DNA from: Rhodospirillales bacterium
GTDB taxonomy: Bacteria > Pseudomonadota > Alphaproteobacteria > CACIAM-22H2
Direction: 5' to 3'
DNA length: 39,224 bases
NCBI GenBank assembly: GCA_016794025.1
Contig: JAEUKX010000077.1
Location: 1-39,224, forward strand
Made by a program: the position numbers and the translations under genes. How positions within the stretch are numbered: the stretch's first letter is position 1; each line of letters opens with the position of its first letter. The notes beneath the pieces were generated by a model, which was not told the DNA's origin, did not search any database, and was given only the letters and a program-made list of their open reading frames with translations. Of this stretch, positions 23,928 to 32,277 are shown one piece after another.

Positions 23928-25036
23928 CAGCGCCGCCCCGCATCGTCGAAGCCCGCCGGCGCCACGGGTGCCCAGATCGTGTCCTCGATGTGGCTCGCCC
24001 CCGTCGCCAGCATCACCAGCCGGTCGAAGCCCAGCGCGATGCCCGCCGACGGCGGCAGGCCGTGGACGAGCGCCGCAAGGAAATCCTCGTCCACCGGGTA
24101 GCGCTCGCGATAGAGCTTCACCTTGAGGTCCTGGTCGGCCTCGAAGCGGCGGCGCTGTTCGGCCGCATCGGTCAGCTCGCCGAAGGCGTTGGCCAGTTCC
24201 ACGCCGCACACGTAAAGCTCGAAACGCTCGGCCACGCGGCCGTCGCCCGGCTTGGGGCGCGCGAGGGCCGCCATCGCGATGGGCCAGTCGTAGAGGATCG
24301 TGGGCCGCACCATGCCGAGCTTGGGCTCGATATGCTCGAAGAACAGGCGGAAGAAGAAATCGTCCCAGCGGTCGCCCGCGTGCGGCACCATGCCGAGCGG
24401 ACGCGCCGCGGCGGCGAGCCGGTCGAGCGCGTTGGCCTCGTCGCCGGGGCGCGCCGGATCGGGCGACGCGGCGAGGAGGTCGAGCCCGCAGTGGCGCGCG
24501 AAGGCCTCGGCCACCGACAGCCGCTCGAAGGGCGCGAACGGGTCCGAGGCATTGGCGCCGCGCTGGAATTTCTGGATGCCCGCCGCGGCCGCGGCCGCGC
24601 GCAGCAGGCCTTCGCAGTCCGCCATCAGGGCCGTGTAGTCCGCCTCCGCGCGATACCATTCGAGCATCGCGAATTCGGGATGGTGCGTGGCCGAGCGTTC
24701 GGAATTGCGGAAGCAGCGGGCGATCTGCCAGATCTTCGGCATCCCCGCCGCGAGCAGCTTCTTCATCGCGAATTCGGGGCTGGTGTGCAGGTAGAGCCGG
24801 CGCGTGAGCCGTTCGCCCGGATCGCGCAGCACGGTCTGGAAGGCCATCAGGTGCGGCTCGAGGCCGGGCGACACCTGAAGCACCGGGGTCTCGACCTCGT
24901 CGAAGCCCTCGTTCTCGAAGAAGCCGCGCACCGCGCGCAGCACGCGCTGGCGGACGCGCAGGTTGTCGAGCTTGCGCGCGAAGCGGTCGGGCCGCCACCA
25001 CGGCGCGGGGCCGGGTCTTGCGAGGGGATCAGCCAC
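23927..25036 (-). CDS. epmA: EF-P lysyltransferase EpmA (LysRS paralog)
   Basis: A 369-residue class II synthetase-like enzyme that attaches beta-lysine to EF-P. It lacks the tRNA anticodon domain of LysRS, as EpmA does. Motif 2 is FRNSER (109-114) followed by HPEFAMLEWY, and motif 3 is GIALGFDRLVML near residue 345. The start is taken as GTG at 25036, which overlaps the upstream ORF by 8 bp and puts WWRPDRF near the N-terminus; no ATG gives a better start. It shares one base with epmB. Note that epmA, epmB and efp are all in this window. Confidence 0.9.
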   Translation of the reverse strand: MADPLARPGPAPWWRPDRFARKLDNLRVRQRVLRAVRGFFENEGFDEVETPVLQVSPGLEPHLMAFQTVLRDPGERLTRRLYLHTSPEFAMKKLLAAGMPKIWQIARCFRNSERSATHHPEFAMLEWYRAEADYTALMADCEGLLRAAAAAAGIQKFQRGANASDPFAPFERLSVAEAFARHCGLDLLAASPDPARPGDEANALDRLAAAARPLGMVPHAGDRWDDFFFRLFFEHIEPKLGMVRPTILYDWPIAMAALARPKPGDGRVAERFELYVCGVELANAFGELTDAAEQRRRFEADQDLKVKLYRERYPVDEDFLAALVHGLPPSAGIALGFDRLVMLATGASHIEDTIWAPVAPAGFDDAGRR

Positions 25037-25361
25037 CGGCGGGCTCCGCGAGCTTCGCGCCGACGCTTGCGGCCGCCGCGCGCATGCGCGCGCGGTCGGG
25101 CCCGGCATAGGCGATGGTCTTCACGCCCGCGCGCAGCGCGCCCAGTGCCGCACCGGGGCAGTCGCCGCAGTCGAGAACCATTTCGGCCAGCGTGTCGGGA
25201 AATTCGGCGCGAAGCTCGGCTTCGATCGCCGCGAACCACGCGGCCCCGCCCGACAGCGCGCCGTCGGCAAGGCTCGCCAGCGACACGCGCGCGCCCGCTT
25301 CCCGTGCCGCGGCCAGCTGCCGCCGCCCGTCCTCAAGCCCGTTGATCCGCGCCGGTTCCAT
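25029..25361 (-). CDS. Unknown 110-residue protein coupled to epmA
   Basis: A protein I do not recognise. Composition is Ala/Arg-rich, with no signal or membrane segment. The middle reads EMVLDCGDCPGAALGALRAG (about 60-79), giving a Cys-x2-Cys pair (CGDC) next to a glycine turn, followed by AYAGPDRARMRAAAASVGAKL, which looks like the last helix of an alpha/beta fold. Its stop overlaps the epmA GTG by 8 bp, strong evidence for coupling, and codon use matches its neighbours. Because its reading frame is only 110 codons and GC is high, the chance that it is spurious is not zero, but the overlap argues that it is real. Confidence 0.6.
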   Translation of the reverse strand: MEPARINGLEDGRRQLAAAREAGARVSLASLADGALSGGAAWFAAIEAELRAEFPDTLAEMVLDCGDCPGAALGALRAGVKTIAYAGPDRARMRAAAASVGAKLAEPAGG

Positions 25362-25407
25362 GGGCGCGCAACCTACGCCGGAAGGCGCGGGGGCGCAAAC
25401 CGGCGCT

Positions 25408-25962
25408 TTACGCCCGCCGGGGCAGCATCCGCAGCAGCGTGCGGTCCTTCAGCACGTAGTGGTGGGCCAGAGCGGCCGCGGCATGCAGAAGGGCCACGAT
25501 CAGCAGCGCGTTGGCGAGAGTCTCGTGCACTTCCTTGGTCGAGCGCATCAGCGCGCGGTCGCGTTCCCAGGGCGAGGCGATCTCGAACAGGCCGAAGACC
25601 GGCAGCGCGTTGCCGCGCGAGAACTGGTGGACGACGCCCACGAACAGCGCGCCCGCCAGCAGCGCCAGCAGCAGCCAGTGGCCCGCCTTCGCCGCACGCG
25701 CGGCCCACGGGTCGAAGCGCGAGGGCTCGGCCGCGGGCGGCGGATCGGCGAAGCGCCAGGCAAGCCGCAGCGCCAGCAGCGCCACCAGCGAAACGCCGAG
25801 CGTGACATGCGTGAAGACGACGGCCGGCTCCCAGTCGCGCCCGAACGCGTCGACGAGCTGGCCCGCGAGCCATGCCCCCAGAACGGCGAATGCCGTGAGC
25901 CAGTGGAGCGCGCGTGCGGCGGCGCCGTAGCCCGCCGCGTCGTTGCGGATCGAAAGCGACAT
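25408..25962 (-). CDS. Cytochrome b561 family protein
   Basis: A 184-residue inner-membrane diheme cytochrome of the CybB family, with four membrane helices (about 16-35, 48-69, 95-112, 148-168). The heme ligand histidines are probably H20, H52, H146 and H160. Members oxidise superoxide or quinol. It begins 154 bp downstream of the gap stop, beyond a terminator, and ends 46 bp before the 110-residue gene, so it may be the head of the epmA-epmB transcript. Confidence 0.88.
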   Translation of the reverse strand: MSLSIRNDAAGYGAAARALHWLTAFAVLGAWLAGQLVDAFGRDWEPAVVFTHVTLGVSLVALLALRLAWRFADPPPAAEPSRFDPWAARAAKAGHWLLLALLAGALFVGVVHQFSRGNALPVFGLFEIASPWERDRALMRSTKEVHETLANALLIVALLHAAAALAHHYVLKDRTLLRMLPRRA

Positions 25963-26041
25963 GGTTGTTCCCCTTTCCCCGCCCTGCGATATGCGAGCCC
26001 TTCATGGCGCGGACAAGGCGACGACATGTCGCGTAACGAAA

Positions 26042-26065
26042 AAGGGCCGGGTTTCCCCGGCCCTT
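26042..26065 (-). terminator. Intrinsic terminator of gap
   Basis: AAGGGCCGGG (26042-26051) and CCCGGCCCTT (26056-26065) form a perfect stem; on the minus strand TTTTTCGTT follows. It ends the tkt-gap transcript 52 bp after the gap stop. Confidence 0.85.
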
Positions 26066-26116
26066 CGTCGCGCTCCGCGAGAATTGTTCGCGTTTGCGTT
26101 CGCAGCCGGGCCCGGC

Positions 26117-27124
26117 TCAGCCGAGCTTGGCCATCGCCGCCGCCGTGTCCGACATGCGGTTGGAGAAGCCCCACTCGTTGTCGTACCAGCTCATCACGCG
26201 CACGAGGTTGCCCTCGATCACCTGCGTCTGGGTGAGATCGACGGTCGAGCTTGCCGGGTTGTGGTTGAAGTCGGTCGACACGAGCTCCTCGGTCGTGGTC
26301 TCGAGGATGCCCTTGAGCCTGCCGCCGGCCGCCGCGAGGATCGCCTTGTTGACCTCGTCGATCGTCACGTTGCGCTTGGCGACGAACTTGAAGTCGATCA
26401 CCGACACGTTGGGCGTGGGCACGCGGATCGACGTGCCGTCGAGCTTGCCCTTCAGTTCCGGCAGCACGAGGCCCACGGCCTTCGCGGCACCCGTCGAGGT
26501 CGGGATCATCGAGAGGGCGGCCGCGCGTGCGCGGCGCAGGTCCTTGTGCAGCGTGTCGACGGTGTTCTGGTCGCCCGTGTAGGCGTGGATCGTCGTCATG
26601 TAGCCCTTCTCGATGCCGAAGGCCTCGTTCATGACCAGCGCCACCGGGGCAAGGCAGTTCGTCGTGCAGCTCGCGTTCGACACGATCGTGTGTTCGGCCT
26701 TCAGCTTGTCGTGGTTGACGCCGTAGACAACCGTCAGGTCGACGCCGTCGGCAGGGGCGGAGACCAGTACCTTCCGGGCGCCTGCCTCGATGTGCTTGGC
26801 GGCCTGCTCGCGCTTGGTGAAGATGCCCGTGCACTCCATCACCAGTTCCGCGCCCAGTTCCTTCCACGGCAGTTTGGCGGGGTCGCGTTCGGCCGTGACC
26901 TTGATCTTGCCGCGGCCCACGTCCATCCAGTCGTCGCCGGTCGTGACCGCCTGCGACAGCAGCCCGTGCACCGAATCGTGCTTCAGCAGGTGCGCGTTCG
27001 ACTTCACGGGGCCGAGGTCGTTGATGCCCACCACCTCGATGTCGCGGCGGCCCGATTCGACGATGGCGCGCAGCACGAGGCGACCGATGCGCCCGAACCC
27101 GTTGATTGCGACTTTGACAGCCAT
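26117..27124 (-). CDS. gap: Glyceraldehyde-3-phosphate dehydrogenase, type I
   Basis: A 335-residue NAD(P)-dependent enzyme of glycolysis and the Calvin cycle. GFGRIGR (9-15) binds the dinucleotide, catalytic Cys153 is in [10 protein letters not shown], and His180 is in [19 protein letters not shown] is the C-terminal family segment. ATG at 27124 follows AAGGAGAC, a strong ribosome site, 26 bp after the tkt stop. The usual third gene, pgk, is not downstream; a terminator and cytochrome b561 follow instead. Confidence 0.97.
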   Translation of the reverse strand: MAVKVAINGFGRIGRLVLRAIVESGRRDIEVVGINDLGPVKSNAHLLKHDSVHGLLSQAVTTGDDWMDVGRGKIKVTAERDPAKLPWKELGAELVMECTGIFTKREQAAKHIEAGARKVLVSAPADGVDLTVVYGVNHDKLKAEHTIVSNASCTTNCLAPVALVMNEAFGIEKGYMTTIHAYTGDQNTVDTLHKDLRRARAAALSMIPTSTGAAKAVGLVLPELKGKLDGTSIRVPTPNVSVIDFKFVAKRNVTIDEVNKAILAAAGGRLKGILETTTEELVSTDFNHNPASSTVDLTQTQVIEGNLVRVMSWYDNEWGFSNRMSDTAAAMAKLG

Positions 27125-27150
27125 GTTCGTTTGTCTCCTTGGGACTGACG

Positions 27151-29190
27151 TCAGACGAGTTTCTTCGCCGCGGCGGCGACCGCCTCGGGCGTGATGCCGA
27201 AATGCTTGTAGAGATCCGGAGCCGGCGCCGACGCGCCGAAGCCCGTCATGCCCACGAAAGCGCCCTTGCCGTCGATGTAGCGCTCCCAGCCGAATTCGAG
27301 GCCGGCCTCGACGACGATGCGCGGGCAGCGCGAGGGGCCGAGCACTTCCTTGCGGTACTTCGCGGTCTGCCGGTCGAAGGCCTGCGTGCAGGGCATCGAC
27401 ACGACCGCGGCCCTGATCCCTTCGGCGGCGAGCAGCTTGCGCGCGTCCATCGCGATGGCGACTTCCGAACCGGTGGCGATCAGCGTGGCCTGACGCTCGC
27501 CGCCTTCGGCCTCGGCCAGCACGTAGCCGCCCTTGGCCACGAGGTTGTCGGCCGTATAGGCGGTGCGCTGGGTGGGCAGGTTCTGGCGCGTGAGGCACAG
27601 GAGGCTCGGGCCGTCGGCGCGGCCGATGGCGACCTGCCAGGCTTCCAGCGTTTCGACCGCGTCGGCCGGGCGGATCGTCCAGACGTTCGGCATCGCGCGC
27701 ATGGCGGCCAGATGCTCGACCGGCTGGTGCGTCGGCCCGTCCTCGCCAAGGCCGATCGAATCGTGCGTCATCACGTAGACGACGCGCTGGTTCATCAGCG
27801 CGGAAAGGCGGATCGACGGGCGGCAGTAATCCGTGAACACGAAGAACGTGCCGCCGTAGGGGATGAGCCCGCCATGCAGCGCGATGCCGTTCATCGCAGC
27901 CGCCATGCCGTGCTCGCGCACGCCGTAGTGGATGTAGCTGCCCGCGAAACTGCCGGGCTTCACCACGCCCTGCGTCTTCGCCTTGGTGTTGTTCGAGCCC
28001 GTCAGGTCGGCCGAGCCGCCGACGAGTTCGGGCACCGCTGCCACGAGCACGTCGAGCGCGTTCTGCGAGGCCACGCGCGTGGCGATCGCGGGCTTGTCGG
28101 CGGAGAGCTTCTCCTTGTAGGCCGCGCACGCCTCGACCCAGCCCTTGGGGAGCTTGCCGTCGATCACGCGGCGGAATTCCGCGCGCTGGGCGGGCTCGAG
28201 CTTGCCCACGCGGCGTTCCCACGCGGCGCGCTTGGGCGCACCGGCTTCGCCGAACGCGCGCCACTGCGCGAGGATGTCGGCCGGGATCTGGAAGGGGGCC
28301 GAATCCCAGCCCAGGCGCTTGCGCGTGGCCTCGATCTCGGCCGCGCCCAGCGGCGCGCCGTGGCTGCCCGCCGTGCCCGCCTTCGTGGGCGCGCCGTAGC
28401 CGATGGTCGTGCGGCACGCGATCATCGTGGGCCGGTCGCTCGTCTTCGCCGCGGCGATGGCGGCATCGATGGCGGCGGGATCGTGCCCGTCGATGGCAAC
28501 CGCGTTCCAGCCGCACGCCTTGAAGCGCGCCACCTGGTCGTCGCCCACGGCAAGGTTCGTGGGCCCGTCGATCGAGATCGAATTGTCGTCGAACAGCACG
28601 ATCAGCTTGGAAAGCCGCAGGTGACCCGCCAGCGAGATCGCCTCGTGGCTGATGCCTTCCATGAGGCAGCCGTCGCCCGCGATGACGTAGGTGTGGTGGT
28701 CGACCACGCCTTCGCCGTAGCGCGCGGCCATCATGCGCTCGGCCAGCGCCATGCCCACGGCGTTGGCGATGCCCTGGCCCAGCGGGCCCGTCGTCGTCTC
28801 GATGCCCGCGGCGTGGCCGAATTCGGGATGGCCCGCGGTCTTGGCGCCGAGCTGCCGGAAGCGCTCGATCTCCGCCATCGTCATGTCGGCGTAGCCGGTC
28901 AGGTGCAGGAGCGAATAGAGCAGCATCGAGCCGTGGCCCGCCGACAGCACGAAACGGTCGCGGTCGGCCCAGTCGGGCGCTGTCGGATCGAACTTCAGGT
29001 GCCTGCCCCACAGCACGGTCGCGACATCCGCCATGCCCATCGGCATGCCGGGATGGCCCGACTTCGCCTTCTCGACCGCGTCCATCGAGAGCGCGCGGAT
29101 GGCGTTGGCCAGCCGGCGGTGCTCGGGGCTCTGCTTGTCGGAGAGCGGGATCGGGGCGGCGGTGGGGACGGTTTCGGTTGCGGCGCTCAT
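27151..29190 (-). CDS. tkt: Transketolase
   Basis: A 679-residue thiamine-diphosphate enzyme of the pentose phosphate and Calvin cycles. [11 protein letters not shown] (44-54) and the ThDP motif [13 protein letters not shown] begin the first domain; the pyrimidine domain holds [19 protein letters not shown] and the closing domain [10 protein letters not shown]. The length is that of bacterial transketolase. ATG at 29190 is taken with an N-terminal tail of about 20 residues that lacks conservation. It leads a two-gene operon with gap. Confidence 0.97.
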   Translation of the reverse strand: MSAATETVPTAAPIPLSDKQSPEHRRLANAIRALSMDAVEKAKSGHPGMPMGMADVATVLWGRHLKFDPTAPDWADRDRFVLSAGHGSMLLYSLLHLTGYADMTMAEIERFRQLGAKTAGHPEFGHAAGIETTTGPLGQGIANAVGMALAERMMAARYGEGVVDHHTYVIAGDGCLMEGISHEAISLAGHLRLSKLIVLFDDNSISIDGPTNLAVGDDQVARFKACGWNAVAIDGHDPAAIDAAIAAAKTSDRPTMIACRTTIGYGAPTKAGTAGSHGAPLGAAEIEATRKRLGWDSAPFQIPADILAQWRAFGEAGAPKRAAWERRVGKLEPAQRAEFRRVIDGKLPKGWVEACAAYKEKLSADKPAIATRVASQNALDVLVAAVPELVGGSADLTGSNNTKAKTQGVVKPGSFAGSYIHYGVREHGMAAAMNGIALHGGLIPYGGTFFVFTDYCRPSIRLSALMNQRVVYVMTHDSIGLGEDGPTHQPVEHLAAMRAMPNVWTIRPADAVETLEAWQVAIGRADGPSLLCLTRQNLPTQRTAYTADNLVAKGGYVLAEAEGGERQATLIATGSEVAIAMDARKLLAAEGIRAAVVSMPCTQAFDRQTAKYRKEVLGPSRCPRIVVEAGLEFGWERYIDGKGAFVGMTGFGASAPAPDLYKHFGITPEAVAAAAKKLV

Positions 29191-29402
29191 CCGGCTCACT
29201 GTCGTTGGAGACTTGGGGAGACTTGGCGAAAACGCGAAAAATCGGGGCGGAACATGCAAGCCGGCGCGCCCCCCGTCAACCCTGCCGGCGGTGCCGGGGC
29301 AGGGGACTGCGGACAAGGTCGTTGTCGCGACTCGGATTCGGCCCGTAAGGTGCCGCAATCGCAACGCAACTCGCCTTTTTTTCCGGAAAGCACGCAACAC
29401 CC

Positions 29403-29627
29403 ATGTCTTCGCCTTCGCTTGAACGCCTTACCGCCGCCGTCCAGCGTCTCGAATCCGCACTCGAGGCGCGCGTCAAATCCGAGTCGGCGCTGCGCGCGCG
29501 CGCCGAAGCGGCGGAGGCCGCGCTTGCGAAGCTGAAGGCCGACCACGACGCGCTGTCCGCGCTTGCCGACCAGGTCGAGGCACGTCTCGACAAGGCGATC
29601 GAGAAGCTGAAGGGCGGGGCCGCCTGA
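29403..29627 (+). CDS. Small coiled-coil protein, DUF4164 type
   Basis: A 74-residue protein that is almost all heptad helix (residues 5-68, Leu/Ala positions spaced a-d) with no membrane segment or signal. Proteins of this kind stand upstream of zapA in many Alphaproteobacteria and are grouped as DUF4164. It begins 212 bp from the divergent tkt and is 25 bp ahead of zapA. A role in the divisome is suggested only by that position. Confidence 0.75.
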   Translation: MSSPSLERLTAAVQRLESALEARVKSESALRARAEAAEAALAKLKADHDALSALADQVEARLDKAIEKLKGGAA

Positions 29628-29652
29628 ACGCGGCGCCGGCAGGGAGAAGGCG

Positions 29653-30588
29653 ATGAGCCAGATCGTCGTTCGCGTCAACGGGCGCGACTATTCCATCGTG
29701 TGCGACGACGGGCGCGAGGATCGCGTCCAGGACATCGGCCGCTATGTCGACGAGAAGGTGCGCGAGATCGTCGCCCAGGTCGGGCAGGCGGGCGATGCGC
29801 GCCTGATGCTGCTGGCGGCCCTCAATCTCGGCGACGAGCTTGCCGGCGCCTACGACGAGCTCGAAGAGATCCGCAACGCGCCCCCGCGCACGATCGTCGA
29901 TCCCGTCCTCGTGCAGGCGGCGGAGGAGGCGAAGGCCAAGCAGGCCACGGCCGAGGCGCTGTTCGCGCGCGAGCGCGAGGCGGCCGAGACCGCGCGCCAG
30001 GAAGCCAAGGCGGCCGAGGATTCGCGCGCGCGCGCGGAAGCCGCCACGCAGAGCTGGATCGCCAAGGCCGAGGAGATGACCAGGCGCATCGCCGACCTCG
30101 AAGGCCGTCTTTCGCGCGCGCAGACCGAGGCGGGCGCTTCGGCGGCGCGGCTTGCGGCGCTCGAGGCCGAGCTTGCCGACGCGCACGGTGCCGCGGCCGA
30201 TGCCGAGGCGCGCGCGCTCGACGCGCAGGCGCGCGCGGGCACGCTCGAAGGCGACCTTGCCGCCGCGAAGCAGACGAGCGCAGGGCTTGAAAGTGCGCTT
30301 GCCGCCTCGCGCGAGGCGGCGACGGCACTCGAGGCGCGGCTGGCCGACGCGCGCGCGCGCGCCGAGGCCGCGGAGGCGCAGATCGCCGAGGCGCAGGGCC
30401 GCTTCGAGGCGGCCGCCGCGCACGCCATCGAGAAGGAGCACGCACTGGCCCAGACGGCCGACACGCTGGCCAGATTGCAGGCTACAAACGCCGAGGTCGA
30501 GGCGGAGCTCGACCATTTCGAACCCCTGCTCGATCGTATCGAAGTCCTTGTCGCGAAAGCGGAAACTGGAACTTCCGCGGCGGCCTGA
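29653..30588 (+). CDS. zapA: Cell division protein ZapA with long coiled-coil extension
   Basis: A 311-residue protein. The first 80-90 residues are ZapA: VVRVNGRDYSIVCDDGREDR, YVDEKVREI and LMLLAALNLGDELAGAYDELE. ZapA bundles FtsZ filaments at mid-cell and is normally about 100-130 residues long. Here residues about 95-300 add a coiled coil of Ala/Glu/Arg heptads, without a stop or an obvious second start. GGGAGAAGGCG precedes the ATG. The extension is the odd point; it may give a longer linker to another divisome partner. Confidence 0.85.
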   Translation: MSQIVVRVNGRDYSIVCDDGREDRVQDIGRYVDEKVREIVAQVGQAGDARLMLLAALNLGDELAGAYDELEEIRNAPPRTIVDPVLVQAAEEAKAKQATAEALFAREREAAETARQEAKAAEDSRARAEAATQSWIAKAEEMTRRIADLEGRLSRAQTEAGASAARLAALEAELADAHGAAADAEARALDAQARAGTLEGDLAAAKQTSAGLESALAASREAATALEARLADARARAEAAEAQIAEAQGRFEAAAAHAIEKEHALAQTADTLARLQATNAEVEAELDHFEPLLDRIEVLVAKAETGTSAAA

Positions 30589-30702
30589 CGGGCTCTGGCG
30601 GGCCTAATGGATTATTAATTAATCTGATGCCAGACTTGGAAAGTCCGACCGTCATACAAGGAGAATAGGCTCCCTGTCGGTGGCGGGCAACGGGACCTGG
30701 CG

Positions 30703-31194
30703 TTGAACCCCGACTTGCTGCCTGCGCCGCCGTTTCCGGCGGCTCGCCACTGGAAGATCGCCGCGCTGTGGGATTACTGGATCGGCGTCTACGCCAATGT
30801 CGGCCATGCGCCGCGGCGCGCGGACATCGATCCGGTCGACATTCCCCGCCTCCTGCCCAACCTGTGGCTCGCGGACTGGGACGCGGCAAGCGCGCGCTTC
30901 CGCTACCGGCTGGTCGGGACGGGCGTGACCAAGGCGCGCAACATCGATGCGACCGGACACTATCTCGACGAGGATTTTCCCGACCTCGCGCAGTCGGCAC
31001 TTGGCCGCAGCCTCGAAGGCGTGGTGGCGAGCGGGCGGGCGGCGTGGAGCTGTGCGCTCCCGCCCGTCACGCGCACGCCCAACGACATCGTGCGCGTCGA
31101 ACGGCTGTCGCTGCCGCTGTCGGACGGCGCGGGCGGCGTGGCGATGGTGCTGAACCTCTCGGTCTGCACGATGCGCGACGGAACGACGATCTGA
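30703..31194 (+). CDS. PAS_5 domain protein
   Basis: A 163-residue single-domain protein of the PAS_5 (PF07310) family, widespread in Alphaproteobacteria. Landmarks are LWDYWIGVY, PRRADIDPVDIPRLLPNLWLAD, RFRYRLVGTGV and NIDATGHYLDED. No output domain is attached, so it is either a soluble sensor or a regulator partner. There is no ATG; TTG at 30703 is the first plausible start and has only a weak ribosome site (GGGAC), so the true start is uncertain. AT-rich bases (30609-30622) precede it. Confidence 0.75.
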   Translation: MNPDLLPAPPFPAARHWKIAALWDYWIGVYANVGHAPRRADIDPVDIPRLLPNLWLADWDAASARFRYRLVGTGVTKARNIDATGHYLDEDFPDLAQSALGRSLEGVVASGRAAWSCALPPVTRTPNDIVRVERLSLPLSDGAGGVAMVLNLSVCTMRDGTTI

Positions 31195-31197
31195 TTT

Positions 31198-31656
31198 CTA
31201 GAGCGCCAGCTTCATGCCCACGTGGCTGGGCCTGAAACCCAGCGCGTCGTAGAAGCCCTGCGCGTCCTTGCGCGCGGCATCGGTCGTGAGCTGGACGAGC
31301 CCGCAGCCGCGCCGGCGGCATTCGGCGATGGCGAATTCGAACATGCGCCGCCCAAGCCCGTCGCCGCGCCGCTCGCGCGCCACGCGCACGCTCTCGATCT
31401 GGCCGCGCCACATGCCCTTGCGCGACAGGCCGGGGATGTAGGTGATCTGCATGCAGCCCGCGACGGTGCCTTGCGCGTCGGCGACCAGCAGGAACTGGTT
31501 GGGGTCGCGGTCCATCGCCTCGAACGCGGCGACGTAGGCCCGGTTGGTGGGCTCGCCTGCATCCTCGCGGCCGGCGCCCAGCGCGTCGTCGGCCAGCAGG
31601 CGCACGATGGCGGGAAGGTCGGCGCGCGTGGCGCGGCGGAAAAGGATCTCGTCCAT
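31198..31656 (-). CDS. GNAT family N-acetyltransferase
   Basis: A 152-residue acetyltransferase that uses acetyl-CoA. Motif A is VRVARERRGDGLGRRMFEFA (about 90-109), with RRGDGLG as the CoA-binding loop, and FYDALGFRPSHVGM is the closing motif. The N-terminus ILFRRATRADLPAIVRLLADD is typical. The substrate is not apparent. It converges on the PAS_5 gene with a 3-bp gap. Confidence 0.9.
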   Translation of the reverse strand: MDEILFRRATRADLPAIVRLLADDALGAGREDAGEPTNRAYVAAFEAMDRDPNQFLLVADAQGTVAGCMQITYIPGLSRKGMWRGQIESVRVARERRGDGLGRRMFEFAIAECRRRGCGLVQLTTDAARKDAQGFYDALGFRPSHVGMKLAL

Positions 31657-31691
31657 GGCCGACGCAGGCTACAGCGTTTTGCCCAAAAGAA

Positions 31692-31721
31692 AACGGCGGC
31701 CCGAGGGGTCGGGCCGCCGTT
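31692..31721 (-). terminator. Intrinsic terminator of the DUF1127 gene
   Basis: AACGGCGGCCCGA (31692-31704) pairs perfectly with TCGGGCCGCCGTT (31709-31721). On the minus strand TTCTTTTGGG follows the stem. It lies 36 bp after the DUF1127 stop. Confidence 0.85.
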
Positions 31722-31757
31722 CTGTCGTCGGCGGAAGCCGCGGAATTGCGGGGCGGA

Positions 31758-32066
31758 TCAGGCCGCGCGGGCTTCCTCGCGGGCCGCGTTGGCGGCCGGA
31801 GCCGGCATGACGGCCAGCTTGAAGCCTTCCTCGCGGTTGCGCACATAGTGGCCGGTGGCGACCTGGGCGATCTCGCCGCGGGTCAGACCGATGTCGGCCA
31901 GGATGCGGTCGTCGAGCGCCTCGAGCTCGAGGAACGTGGCGCGACGCTCGTTCCAGCTCTTGATGCGCGCGAACAGCTTCTTGAGGCCGGCACCGATCGC
32001 ACCGAACCCGTCGGCCTGCTCGGAACCACGGCCATAGAGGGTGGGCGAAACGTGGGTGGCGGACAT
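31758..32066 (-). CDS. DUF1127 domain small protein
   Basis: A 102-residue protein whose middle holds the DUF1127 motif: FARIKSWNERRATFLELEAL then DDRILADIGLTRGEI. Short DUF1127 proteins are Arg-rich and RNA-linked; in Agrobacterium and Rhodobacter they affect phosphate and RNA turnover. This one has a longer N-terminal part (1-35) and an Ala-rich C-terminal tail. ATG at 32066 is chosen because GAGAAGAG precedes it; an in-frame ATG at 32081 would add five residues. A strong terminator follows. Confidence 0.85.
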   Translation of the reverse strand: MSATHVSPTLYGRGSEQADGFGAIGAGLKKLFARIKSWNERRATFLELEALDDRILADIGLTRGEIAQVATGHYVRNREEGFKLAVMPAPAANAAREEARAA

Positions 32067-32277
32067 AATTCTCTTCTCCATCGCGTTCGGCGCGGGGGCC
32101 CGCCAATCGGGCCGTTCAATCGTGCACGAACGAACAAATGCAATGTAGGCCCGCGAGCCCTGTGAAAAACGGGATAATACTGCGCCGCAGCAATGCATTT
32201 TACGCATGCATCTGCCCGAATCTTGCCAAATTTTGCAGGGCTGCCTTGCGCCGGCCACCCGATATCCTGCCCGCCCT

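Noticed and set aside
30589..30702. 6S RNA gene after zapA, as in many Alphaproteobacteria
   Set aside because: The space is only 114 bp and AT-rich with no long double stem, too short for 6S RNA.
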